From positions 585 to 14,744 of the forward strand of contig JAESUV010000007.1 of the NCBI GenBank assembly GCA_016762975.1: DNA of 14,160 nucleotides, written 5' to 3'. Both the position numbers and the translations under genes were made by a program. Below are positions 1-5,829 of this stretch, piece after piece. Positions within the stretch are counted from its first letter, which is position 1. Each line of letters opens with the position of its first letter. The stretch is from Gammaproteobacteria bacterium (lineage in GTDB: Bacteria > Pseudomonadota > Gammaproteobacteria > Pseudomonadales > Pseudohongiellaceae). Below the pieces are notes generated by a model. The model did no database searches. It had not been told where the DNA came from and worked only from the letters and a program-made list of their open reading frames with translations.

Positions 1-161
1 TGAAACCCGTTTAGATTCTTCCACTTGCCAAGTTCGGTGAACAATCTGACCCCAAGCAAGTTCGGAAGAGGTTCGGTTTCGGTCAGGCTCAGATGTTCGG
101 AAAAAGAAAACTCGTTACGACTCTTCGGCTTACCCAGAGAAACTACGACCGGTTGCACTGC
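1..161. repeat. Intergenic start of att module A with GTTCGG iterons
   Basis: No gene is visible here. GTTCGG occurs at 32-37, 60-65, 71-76 and 95-100, with variants TTTCGG at 77-82 and CTTCGG at 123-128. The first 29 bases recur almost unchanged at 5116-5144, where a similar cluster (TTTCGG 5074, CTTCGG 5088, GTTCGG 5099 and 5106) lies just before the block instead of after it. Between this block and the tRNA fragment there are about 160 bp here but only about 55 bp in the second copy. The iterons could be recombinase or excisionase binding sites; that is inference. Confidence 0.4.
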
Positions 162-206
162 CTCATAATCCGTTTGTCCGGGGTTCGAGTCCCTGTGGGC
201 CCACCA
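162..206 (+). pseudogene. 3' part of a tRNA with CAT anticodon (att core, copy A)
   Basis: This is tRNA sequence from the anticodon loop to the CCA end. The loop CTCATAA reads anticodon CAT. The T-arm is complete (CGGGG 179-183, loop TTCGAGT 184-190, CCCTG 191-195), followed by acceptor strand TGGGCCC 196-202, discriminator A203 and CCA 204-206. The expected 5' anticodon strand (ACGGA pairing with TCCGT) is replaced by ACTGC, and no D-arm or 5' acceptor is present, so this cannot be a functional tRNA. CAT anticodons belong to tRNA-Met or lysidine-modified tRNA-Ile; the fragment cannot settle which. tRNA 3' ends are standard integration targets of tyrosine recombinases, and a second copy at 5172-5216 supports that reading. 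Confidence 0.75.
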
Positions 207-232
207 TTTTCTCTATATAAATCAATTAGCTA

Positions 233-265
233 CAGAATATATACGTTCTGATAGCGCTTTTTTTT
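233..265 (+). terminator. tRNA-associated rho-independent terminator, copy A
   Basis: CAGAA (233-237), an 8-nt loop and TTCTG (246-250) form a short stem, followed by ATAGCGC and eight T residues (258-265). Copy B (5243-5276) keeps both stem arms but differs in the loop, which supports a structural role. It probably terminated the original tRNA gene and was carried along as part of the attachment region. Confidence 0.5.
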
Positions 266-267
266 GC

Positions 268-307
268 TTGCACACTGCTTACACACTTTCTTTTGGTGGT
301 TGCACAC
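268..307. repeat. TTGCACAC iteron triplet A (putative recombinase arm sites)
   Basis: TTGCACAC at 268-275, TTACACAC at 279-286 and TTGCACAC at 300-307 are direct repeats with start-to-start spacing of 11 and 21 bp, close to one and two helical turns. The same 11/21 pattern recurs at 5279-5318 and 13760-13799. Position just beyond a tRNA 3' end and helical phasing fit arm-type binding sites of a tyrosine recombinase. The last repeat ends 2 bp from the stop codon of the VOC gene. Confidence 0.55.
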
Positions 308-309
308 CT

Positions 310-720
310 TTACTCGTGTAACCACGCTGCATAACTTAACCCTATCAGCACATGTTCAGGGCTCATGAAACGAGCAACCGTTTGCCCCCAAGGCTCTTCC
401 TTGGCCTCATGAACAAATAATTGCCCTTTTGACTTAAGCTCTTCTACTGCTAATGCAACTTCTTCTGGGCTACCGAATTCAAACTCGATTGTTGATGTTG
501 GCTCTGGAAATTCCTTTGGCCATTCGTCCGTTCCAAAGCACGATTTCGCAGCCATCGAAAGAGGCCAAACACCAAAGTGATTACTACCGGGAAACCTATC
601 AACGAACAAATATTCTTCTTGTGCCTCTAAAGGTAAACCAAGTGTATCTTTGTATAGCAGAGCACTCGCCTTGGGATCTTTTGTGATAGTTGCAAAACCA
701 GCGATTGATTGAATATTCAT
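310..720 (-). CDS. VOC-family (glyoxalase/bleomycin-resistance-like) protein
   Basis: This 136-residue cytoplasmic protein has the length and pattern of a single-module vicinal-oxygen-chelate protein. It opens with a strand and helix typical of the fold (SIAGFATITKDPKASALLYKDTLGL, residues 5-29, shown only as a landmark), has a central strand with NHFGVW around 47-52, and ends with a strand carrying PEH (121-123) before GLSY. Candidate metal ligands are H48 and E122 or H123, but which residues bind metal is unclear. The substrate cannot be predicted; the family spans glyoxalases, dioxygenases and antibiotic-binding proteins. A good ribosome site (GGAGAG, about 7 bp before ATG) supports the start at 720. 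Its stop directly abuts the iteron triplet of module A, so it is the first cargo gene of that module. Fold assignment is fairly sure, function unknown. Confidence 0.75.
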   Translation of the reverse strand: MNIQSIAGFATITKDPKASALLYKDTLGLPLEAQEEYLFVDRFPGSNHFGVWPLSMAAKSCFGTDEWPKEFPEPTSTIEFEFGSPEEVALAVEELKSKGQLFVHEAKEEPWGQTVARFMSPEHVLIGLSYAAWLHE

Positions 721-1130
721 AGTTTCTCTCCAGAACTGAAATCAGCTTTCTAGTAGTAAATGAATTCGGCTGGAACAACTGAGGAGATAACGAATAGGCG
801 CAACCTCCCCAAGCGCAAAGCAGCCGGGATAGGTCGCGGGTCTAGCAAGACTGCTAAACTGAGTTTCCAGAGGAAGGAAACGGGCGGACTAACCGATACC
901 GCCCTGTCATTTTCGACAAGAATAACTCTAGTCTAAAGCTGGATGCATAGCAATGCCACCGAACGCCCCTTCTGGAAGCTCACTTGCACACCCTGCCCCT
1001 GTTAGGCTTCGGATTATAGCGGATTGAACATGCTCAAAGCCGGAAGCGTTCGCACACAAATTGTGTAGCAAGTAAGGAATCGGTAGCTCCTGTATATCTT
1101 TGCTTTAGTCTTTAAGCGAATTACCACACA
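721..1130. other. Intergenic region with hairpin, no supported gene
   Basis: About 410 bp without a convincing ORF. It holds a GC-rich hairpin (GGGCGG 882-887 with CCGCCC 899-904, followed by TGTCATTTT), a lone TTGCACAC at 984-991, a palindrome ACACAAATTGTGT at 1054-1066, and a 22-bp stretch at 1031-1052 (core CCGGAAGCG) that recurs with two differences at 12863-12884. The hairpin could be a weak terminator. Confidence 0.35.
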
Positions 1131-1137
1131 ATGGGAT

Positions 1138-1153
1138 TTAACTTGTTAGTACC
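1138..1153 (+). repeat. Solo IS6-type right terminal repeat remnant
   Basis: TTAACTTGTTAGTACC differs by one base from the right end of the intact element (TTAACTTGTCAGTACC at 13733-13748). No transposase sequence is recognisable beside it, so this is either a nearly erased IS end or a chance match. Its position before the small membrane gene, with a left end after that gene, argues for an erased IS copy. Confidence 0.5.
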
Positions 1154-1208
1154 CTACGTGGGACTGCTCCTATTATTAATGGCGTTATGCTTCTAGGTCT
1201 GCGTTTGG

Positions 1209-1547
1209 ATGATTATTCTACTAAATTGCTTTTTGGCGGTAGTGGGAGTTGTCGGTATAGCTTGGTACACAATTTCCTCCACTGAGCTCTGGCTAATACT
1301 AGGTTACTTTGTAACGCTGTGCGCCGTCGGGTCGGTATCTGCGACTGCATGTTATTTTCGAGGCCGCTCATTATTGTTGTTGGCAGGTGGGTTGAACGGC
1401 GTGACTATCGGCCTACTTGTCGCGTTACAGGTTGCAGCCATTGTGCTATCTCTAGGGTCTGGAGTAGCCGCAATGGCTTTCGTAGCCGTCCCGCTCGCGA
1501 TAAACGTGATTTCGCTGGGGTGGATCATTGCTGAGGTTGAGGGCTAA
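1209..1547 (+). CDS. Small multi-spanning membrane protein, unknown function
   Basis: 112 residues, almost entirely hydrophobic, with three to four predicted membrane helices (about 2-20, 24-50, 55-80 and 84-108) and a short charged turn FRGR near residue 50. I do not recognise the family. The ribosome site before ATG 1209 is weak. The same frame is open upstream from ATG 1131 except for one amber codon (1194-1196): the upstream 21 codons also encode a hydrophobic segment (VPYVGLLLLLMALCF), so this may be a longer gene broken by a stop, or two small peptides. The upstream ATG lies at the edge of an IS-end remnant (1138-1153), and the TAA stop is 9 bp before the IS left end at 1557. The gene therefore sits between IS ends as a passenger. 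Coding status is moderately supported by clean hydrophobic periodicity. Confidence 0.5.
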   Translation: MIILLNCFLAVVGVVGIAWYTISSTELWLILGYFVTLCAVGSVSATACYFRGRSLLLLAGGLNGVTIGLLVALQVAAIVLSLGSGVAAMAFVAVPLAINVISLGWIIAEVEG

Positions 1548-1556
1548 GGTACGGAG

Positions 1557-1940
1557 GGTATTGACAAATTAATCTCTCAAATCGAGAAATATCCCGACTA
1601 GGCATTCTTATATTGCCACTGCCTTTTCCCAAGTCGCAAAGGCGCGCAGCCGAAAATATCGGTAGTTCTTCGCTGATACTAGGTGACGCCCCAGATTTAT
1701 TTAAATGAGAAACCCGCTCCGAAAAATAAATCTGTCCCCATTTATTCCAGCTGCTATGAATATGTGCTGGGTGAATTAAAAGCGTGGAATGTCCGTTTGA
1801 ACGAACATTATTGGAGTGGGGTATTGGCTTCGATGAATCTCGAGCAAGACTCGGTGGCACTTGTACATTCTTGATCGGTTCATGCGCCAAAGTCTGACAG
1901 ATTGAGAACTAACTTGTCAGCACCTTAACTTGTCAGTACC
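1557..1940 (-). mobile_element. Degenerate IS6-family element (gutted copy)
   Basis: The left end GGTATTGACAAATTAA (1557-1572) and about 120 bp after it match the left end of the intact IS at 12975. On the minus strand they encode a decayed transposase C-terminus (ELPIFSAARLCDLGKGSGNI versus ELSIFPHACLCSLGRGSGDI in the intact copy). The right side carries the transposase start: from ATG 1883 it reads MNRSRMYKCHR against MSQSKIYKRHR. The central ~500 bp with the catalytic domain is gone and replaced by a GGGGACAGA-type palindrome (1692-1746). Two right ends follow in tandem (CTAACTTGTCAGCACC 1909-1924 and TTAACTTGTCAGTACC 1925-1940), suggesting nested insertion or an IS-mediated deletion. It cannot encode a working transposase. 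Confidence 0.75.
1692..1746. repeat. GGGGACAGA-type (REP/RAYT-like) palindrome, copy 1
   Basis: Arms CAGATTTATTT (1692-1702) and AAATAAATCTG (1724-1734) pair around a 21-nt loop; the right arm continues into TCCCCA while the left arm is degenerate beyond CAG. The whole 55-bp block is identical to 11004-11058. Palindromes ending in AAATCTGTCCCC are, to my knowledge, typical around IS200-like REP-associated transposase (Y1/TnpA_REP) genes in gammaproteobacteria. No such transposase is in the window. Confidence 0.6.
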
Positions 1941-1950
1941 CCGTCAATAC

Positions 1951-3636
1951 CTATCGGTCAACTATGTAGGTTAGATAACCAGTAAACATTTCTTCGCCGC
2001 TATCGAACCCCCACTGAACTTCTTCCCTAAAGTTGGGGTTAAAGGGATTAGATAGAGAATTATCGAAGACTCCCGATACATTCACCACCGAGCCCGGCTC
2101 AAGAGCGCGCGGCGTTTCCAGCCAGTAGTGCGGTTGCCAGCCGTAATTGTAAGCAGGAACACTGATTAGGGTCTGCGAGTCACCGTTTGGCGGAATCAAA
2201 TCGAACTTCATGGCCTTGCCACGTTGGTTCATGCGCGGCCTAACGGCAAGCAGCGTCGACTTCTCTGTGAATTTGTAGCTCGCCAGAATTGTCTGATCTG
2301 GGTCGTTAGAAGACAGGGTGAACTCGGCGGAAACGGGCCGAGTAACTATTTCCTTCGACGGCGCAGTGTCATGAAAATAAAGCCCGATGGTGGTGGAGTC
2401 CCGGAGAATCCGGCCGTGTGAGTAGTAATGAAATTGAAGAGCCAACTTGTGACCGGCGGGAATCAGGACGCCGCTGTCCTCGGGGAATACTGTGGCCGGA
2501 TTCTCGCCTGGAATAAAACTGCCAAGGAAGCGCCTCTTGGATGTTCGCGCCTGTCGTTCTTCGCCCCAGAAATCACTTTCTGGCGCCACTACAAATGCCG
2601 ACAGATTGTGAATGACTCGCTCTTCTCCTGGTGCAAATTGAAACGCCCTAACCCATTTGTCTTCATTAAAGGGTAACTCTAGTTCTAAGTACATGTAATC
2701 CAGAATACCAACAGCGGGTATCTCATTCTGAGGAGTATCTATTGTGAAGTCGGGCTCTCCCAGTTGCCACTCAAAGGTTTTTCCCAAAGGGATTTCTGAA
2801 AGAGGGTCACTTGCCCCGTCTCCACGAGGCACACCGGCTTGCATCCAACGCATGAGCTTTTTTCGCTTCTCGGCCGAGAGAAAATGCGCATTGGGAGTAG
2901 CATCATAGGCTGGATCAACCTGCATCGGCGGCATGCGTTTATTCATAATCACCTCCCTGACCATGGGCGACCAGCCGGCCAAGGAGTAGTAACCATCGAA
3001 CGGGAATGGACCTGCACCATCCTCACGGTGACAAATAGCGCAATGCTCTACGATGATAGGTGCTATCTCAGTCGAGTAATCCGGCGCGGCGCTTGAGTCG
3101 CTCTCATAACTAATCAAGCAGCCTTCGAACGCTAAGTTAGTGGTCTCAGTCGATGTACCGGCAAGTATTGCCTCTATATTTTCTAGCAATGCTGGACCCG
3201 CACCTCCACGATAGTGCAGTGACAACCGCTGCGGATTGAATACCAACACCTCACCTGACTGACTAAACTGAAGGTTTTCAGCCACCAGTTTTAGCTCATC
3301 GGCCAAGACAGGAAAAGACAAATCCCAGGCGCTTTCGGTGGTGCGGTCTTGCGCGTTTATATCCAGCGCGAGAAACTGCACGCGCTCACCATATTGTGGT
3401 TGTATGTCGGCAAGCATGCCCGCCGCCTCCCGCGCAGAAGGGCAGCTATTGTCATAGGCCAGAAGTACAACGGCATCAAGTTGTTGATAGCGACTAAGTT
3501 GATGAAACTCGCCTTGCTCATCTAACAATGCAAAGTCGCCCACTCTCTCGGCCGCAGCATAGGCTGGTGTGCCGGCCAGCCCCATCGCTAAGCCACACAA
3601 AATAATCCTCAGCGAGCCAAGTAACTTACTGTTCAT
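1951..3636 (-). CDS. Secreted redoxin / c-type cytochrome / copper type II monooxygenase-like fusion
   Basis: The start is ATG 3636, giving 561 residues: it has GGAG about 8 bp upstream, begins a clean signal peptide (cleavage near AYA-AA), and overlaps the upstream stop as ATGA. Domain order: redoxin (about 30-165) with one cysteine C65 in NSCPS; c-type cytochrome with heme motif CAICH (199-203) and probable distal Met in RMPP (M235); then a region resembling the C-terminal part of copper type II ascorbate-dependent monooxygenases (about 310-561). There, H343-N344 stands where HH is usual, HYYSHG (403-408) is present, RMNQRGKAM (from 468) stands where PHMHxRGK is expected, and the terminal WGFDSGEEM motif keeps M550. 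Heme attachment implies periplasmic maturation. The HxH copper ligands are missing, so classic monooxygenase activity is doubtful; electron transfer or binding is possible. It is the second gene of an operon, and its stop runs directly into IS-end sequence. Confidence 0.8.
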   Translation of the reverse strand: MNSKLLGSLRIILCGLAMGLAGTPAYAAAERVGDFALLDEQGEFHQLSRYQQLDAVVLLAYDNSCPSAREAAGMLADIQPQYGERVQFLALDINAQDRTTESAWDLSFPVLADELKLVAENLQFSQSGEVLVFNPQRLSLHYRGGAGPALLENIEAILAGTSTETTNLAFEGCLISYESDSSAAPDYSTEIAPIIVEHCAICHREDGAGPFPFDGYYSLAGWSPMVREVIMNKRMPPMQVDPAYDATPNAHFLSAEKRKKLMRWMQAGVPRGDGASDPLSEIPLGKTFEWQLGEPDFTIDTPQNEIPAVGILDYMYLELELPFNEDKWVRAFQFAPGEERVIHNLSAFVVAPESDFWGEERQARTSKRRFLGSFIPGENPATVFPEDSGVLIPAGHKLALQFHYYSHGRILRDSTTIGLYFHDTAPSKEIVTRPVSAEFTLSSNDPDQTILASYKFTEKSTLLAVRPRMNQRGKAMKFDLIPPNGDSQTLISVPAYNYGWQPHYWLETPRALEPGSVVNVSGVFDNSLSNPFNPNFREEVQWGFDSGEEMFTGYLTYIVDR

Positions 3637-4787
3637 AGTCCATCTCCGCTGATGCTGACATGTGGATTCTCCGACTGCTCCCGAGACCAATTGCGGTCGG
3701 ACCAAGTGAGTCCGCCACGGGCTGGGCCACCAGCGTTATAGATGCCTCCACGCAGCACATACAGAAGATATTTCATATCATCATCGGAGATGTTTGTGTC
3801 CTTGCTCGTGTAGGCGGCAACGAATTCTGTAATTTTCTGTGGCCGATCTTCGATTTGGGGATAAGCCAATACATCGCCAATCACCACCTTGAGAGATTCC
3901 AGATTATCCAAAATATACGCCGCATCTGGGTACTTCTCATAGAACGTGGGCGCTATCACCGGACTGGTTGGAATATCACTAGGCAGCGCGACAAAACCGC
4001 TGTGCTGCCTGATAAGCTTTTCGTTATACAACTTAGTCAATCGCTCGATATCTTCTTCCAATTGCTCTTCGCTAGTGGCCGTTATAACAATCTCCAACAG
4101 GCCGATTTTCAACCACTGCGATGCCCAAGTCAGCCCGGCGAATTGCGGAAAGCCCACCGGATACGCATAGGCATAGGGGTGATCGGAGAGCAAAGTGTCA
4201 GACTTAGGTCGGGAAGCAACTGAATGCGCATCGTCACTAAGATAACTCTGTACGGCCTGGGCTACTGCCGCGCTTTTATCCTCAACCGCGGGGTTTAGAT
4301 GAATCTCAATAAGCTCCTCTACGAACTCACGTCCTCGTTGCAGTGTCTGCAGAGCGACCGGAGGCAGATCAGCAATCTGAGCCAGCAGTGGGCGAACTTG
4401 ATCCGCGTCGTGCTCTCCGTAAACTACGCCAAGCAGCCCAGGTGTTACTCGACTCTCGAATACGCGATGTGGTCCCAGAAGAGACAAGTGATTTCCGGCT
4501 GAATGGTAGTGGGAAATTGCCGCTTCTTCCAGTTCAACCAACTTATCGAGTAGCATCCGCTGCCCAATAGCAGCCAATGGCGTTTCATTGGTAAGAACAA
4601 TCTCCTCATAAGCCCTAGCTTGGAGAACATCATGGGCGAGCAGCAATTGCTGTAGCTGCGGATATTTTTTTGCCAGCATTGAGGGTTCAGCGGCTATCGC
4701 AGTAGCAATAAAGGAAAAGGCTGCCACACCTAACACTAATGGTCGGGTGAGGGAGCGAATTAAAACAAGGCGTCTAATAAAATTCAT
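3633..4787 (-). CDS. Secreted protein of unknown function, partner of the cytochrome fusion
   Basis: 384 residues with a long signal peptide (basic MNFIRR start, hydrophobic core 17-31, cleavage likely after AIAA at 33). It has no cysteine at all. A histidine-rich stretch lies in the helical N-terminal half (H93, H95, H100, H107, H126), and YAYAYP is followed by a tryptophan-containing segment (FAGLTWASQWLKIGLLE) in the middle. The rest alternates acidic helices and ends with a flexible, polar tail (WSREQSENPH). I do not recognise the family. The start at 4787 has AAGGA 7 bp upstream. Its stop overlaps the next start by four bases (ATGA), implying translational coupling and a joint role with the redoxin/cytochrome/copper-like protein in the periplasm. 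A histidine cluster could bind metal or heme, but that is speculation. First gene of the operon. Confidence 0.75.
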   Translation of the reverse strand: MNFIRRLVLIRSLTRPLVLGVAAFSFIATAIAAEPSMLAKKYPQLQQLLLAHDVLQARAYEEIVLTNETPLAAIGQRMLLDKLVELEEAAISHYHSAGNHLSLLGPHRVFESRVTPGLLGVVYGEHDADQVRPLLAQIADLPPVALQTLQRGREFVEELIEIHLNPAVEDKSAAVAQAVQSYLSDDAHSVASRPKSDTLLSDHPYAYAYPVGFPQFAGLTWASQWLKIGLLEIVITATSEEQLEEDIERLTKLYNEKLIRQHSGFVALPSDIPTSPVIAPTFYEKYPDAAYILDNLESLKVVIGDVLAYPQIEDRPQKITEFVAAYTSKDTNISDDDMKYLLYVLRGGIYNAGGPARGGLTWSDRNWSREQSENPHVSISGDGL

Positions 4788-5171
4788 TAATTTTTCCTTA
4801 ATTATACCGAGTTCATTTGACTTCGACGCTCTAGCTACAACGACCCAGATTTAAGGCTTGAGCGTAGCAAATGCAACATCACCATACTTGATCTTAGTCA
4901 ATCTGATAGCGCTACGTTGCATAGTGCGACCTTCTGTCGCACCTCGACAGCTGGATAAATGGGGTCAGAGTAAAAATACAGTGGTTTACTTGGGCGGTCT
5001 GCCCCGCCTTAACGGCCTGACAGGCCTACCTGTGAGCACTTCAACCGGTATTGAGGGGATTTAGAACTAGGACTTTCGGAGTGTCTGCTTCGGGTTTAGT
5101 TCGGTGTTCGGCCACTGAAACCCGTTTGAATTCTTCCACTTACAGAATCAGAAATCCCTCAGTTCCACTGC
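4788..5171. other. Intergenic region: hairpins, RAYT-like motif and start of att module B
   Basis: No supported gene. A clean hairpin lies at 4924-4942 (GTGCGAC, loop CTTCT, GTCGCAC). AATGGGGTCAGAGTAAAAA (about 4957-4975) resembles the ends of REP-associated transposase elements. GGGCGG/CCGCC and GGCCT/AGGCC inverted repeats follow at about 4994-5028. Iterons of the GTTCGG type lie at 5074-5111, and 5116-5144 repeats the first 29 bases of the window. A 68-codon plus-strand ORF (4858-5064) has no recognisable content and is not called. Confidence 0.4.
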
Positions 5172-5216
5172 CTCATAATCCGTTTGTCCGGGGTTCGAGT
5201 CTCTGTGGGATCACCA
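5172..5216 (+). pseudogene. 3' part of a tRNA with CAT anticodon (att core, copy B)
   Basis: This matches 162-206 almost base for base and again begins after ACTGC instead of a proper anticodon stem. It is more degenerate: the T-stem strand CCCTG is CTCTG and the acceptor strand TGGGCCC is TGGGATC, while CCA (5214-5216) is kept. Such decay is expected for an attachment-site copy no longer under tRNA selection. It marks the boundary between two cargo blocks. Confidence 0.75.
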
Positions 5217-5242
5217 TTTTCTCTATTTAAATCAATGTGCTA

Positions 5243-5276
5243 CAGAATTTAATCGTTCTGATAGCGCATTTTTTTT
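5243..5276 (+). terminator. tRNA-associated rho-independent terminator, copy B
   Basis: CAGAA (5243-5247), an 8-nt loop different from copy A, TTCTG (5256-5260), then ATAGCGCA and eight T residues (5269-5276). Confidence 0.5.
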
Positions 5277-5278
5277 GC

Positions 5279-5318
5279 TTGCACACTGCTTACACACTTC
5301 TTTTTGATGGTTGCACAC
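5279..5318. repeat. TTGCACAC iteron triplet B
   Basis: TTGCACAC 5279-5286, TTACACAC 5290-5297 and TTGCACAC 5311-5318 keep exactly the 11- and 21-bp spacing of copies A and C. The sequence between repeats is also conserved (CTTCTTTTTGATGG versus CTTTCTTTTGGTGG), but everything to the right differs, so the module ends near here. Confidence 0.55.
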
Positions 5319-5325
5319 TTTTTAT

Positions 5326-5740
5326 TAGGTAATTTGTTCGTACACTTATTGTGTCTAAAGGAGCGCGGCAGACTCTATTAGACGCCCTTCTTCCCAAACT
5401 TCGCTAATACAGCAGTATACGCGCACCAACCTTTCTTCTATTGCTTAGAAACAATCTAGTGCTGTCTGCATTAGTGATAGATTCGATTGTCCGTTGAACG
5501 GACATTGTTGGAAGGTTACTGACCAATAGTGGAATCGCATTAACGACTGCTTTCAATCTAAAAGCAGACATAATATCGTGGCTTAGTGTGACAAGGGCAA
5601 GAGGCAGGAGTCGACCCATAGCGGACGGATTAGAATGTCCTATAAGACCAAATATTAATCCTAAATGTGTCGATAAATTAAACTATATGGATACTACTGA
5701 TAGGTTTTTAGACTAAACATAGCCCTTGAGTTATACCACT
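5326..5740. other. Non-coding stretch with small palindromes
   Basis: About 415 bp without a supported gene. Palindromes include GTCTAA/TTAGAC (5353-5358 and 5378-5383), GTCCGTT-G-AACGGAC (5489-5503) and CTGCTTT/AAAGCAG with a 7-nt loop (5547-5567). The minus-strand ORF at 5404-5619 (71 codons) reads through these palindromes and looks like translated repeat sequence, so it is not called. Confidence 0.45.
5487..5569. repeat. Pair of GTCYGYTT-type palindromic repeats
   Basis: The perfect palindrome GTCCGTT-G-AACGGAC (5489-5503) is followed 44 bp later by the hairpin CTGCTTT(7)AAAGCAG (5547-5567). The first motif, with its right flank ACATTGTTGGA, recurs in altered form at about 1790-1818 (GTCCGTTTGAACGAAC then ATTATTGGA) and truncated at 11059-11070. 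This looks like a short interspersed repeat family. Confidence 0.45.
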
Positions 5741-5780
5741 AACAGAACAGGGGAGACCAACTGGCCTCCCCTGTTCTGTT
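5741..5780 (-). terminator. Strong 15-bp hairpin terminator after the LamG gene
   Basis: AACAGAACAGGGGAG (5741-5755) pairs perfectly with CTCCCCTGTTCTGTT (5766-5780), with a possible extra CCA/TGG inside the 10-nt loop. It lies 50 bp past the stop of the minus-strand gene at 5830. There is no long T-run on either side, so it may act as a symmetric hairpin that stabilises or ends transcripts. Confidence 0.65.
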
Positions 5781-5829
5781 TCAACAATGATCAACTCTTT
5801 ACGATTCGTTCATTAGCTCTTGCAACTAA

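Noticed and set aside
162..206. Functional tRNA gene
   Set aside because: Anticodon stem does not pair and the D-arm and 5' acceptor strand are missing.
268..307. CRISPR or replication-origin iterons
   Set aside because: Only three octamers per copy, no spacers of constant size, no cas or replication initiator gene; position beside a tRNA end fits an attachment site better.
4801..4806. Perfect TATAAT (minus strand) before the redox operon
   Set aside because: It lies directly against the ribosome site, so transcription would start inside or after that site, and no -35 is present at 17 bp. Probably chance in AT-rich sequence.
4858..5064. Plus-strand ORF of 68 codons
   Set aside because: It crosses a hairpin and a RAYT-type motif and shows no protein-like pattern; not supported.
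5404..5619. Minus-strand ORF of 71 codons
   Set aside because: It reads through two palindromic repeats, has no ribosome site and no recognisable domain; likely translated repeat DNA.
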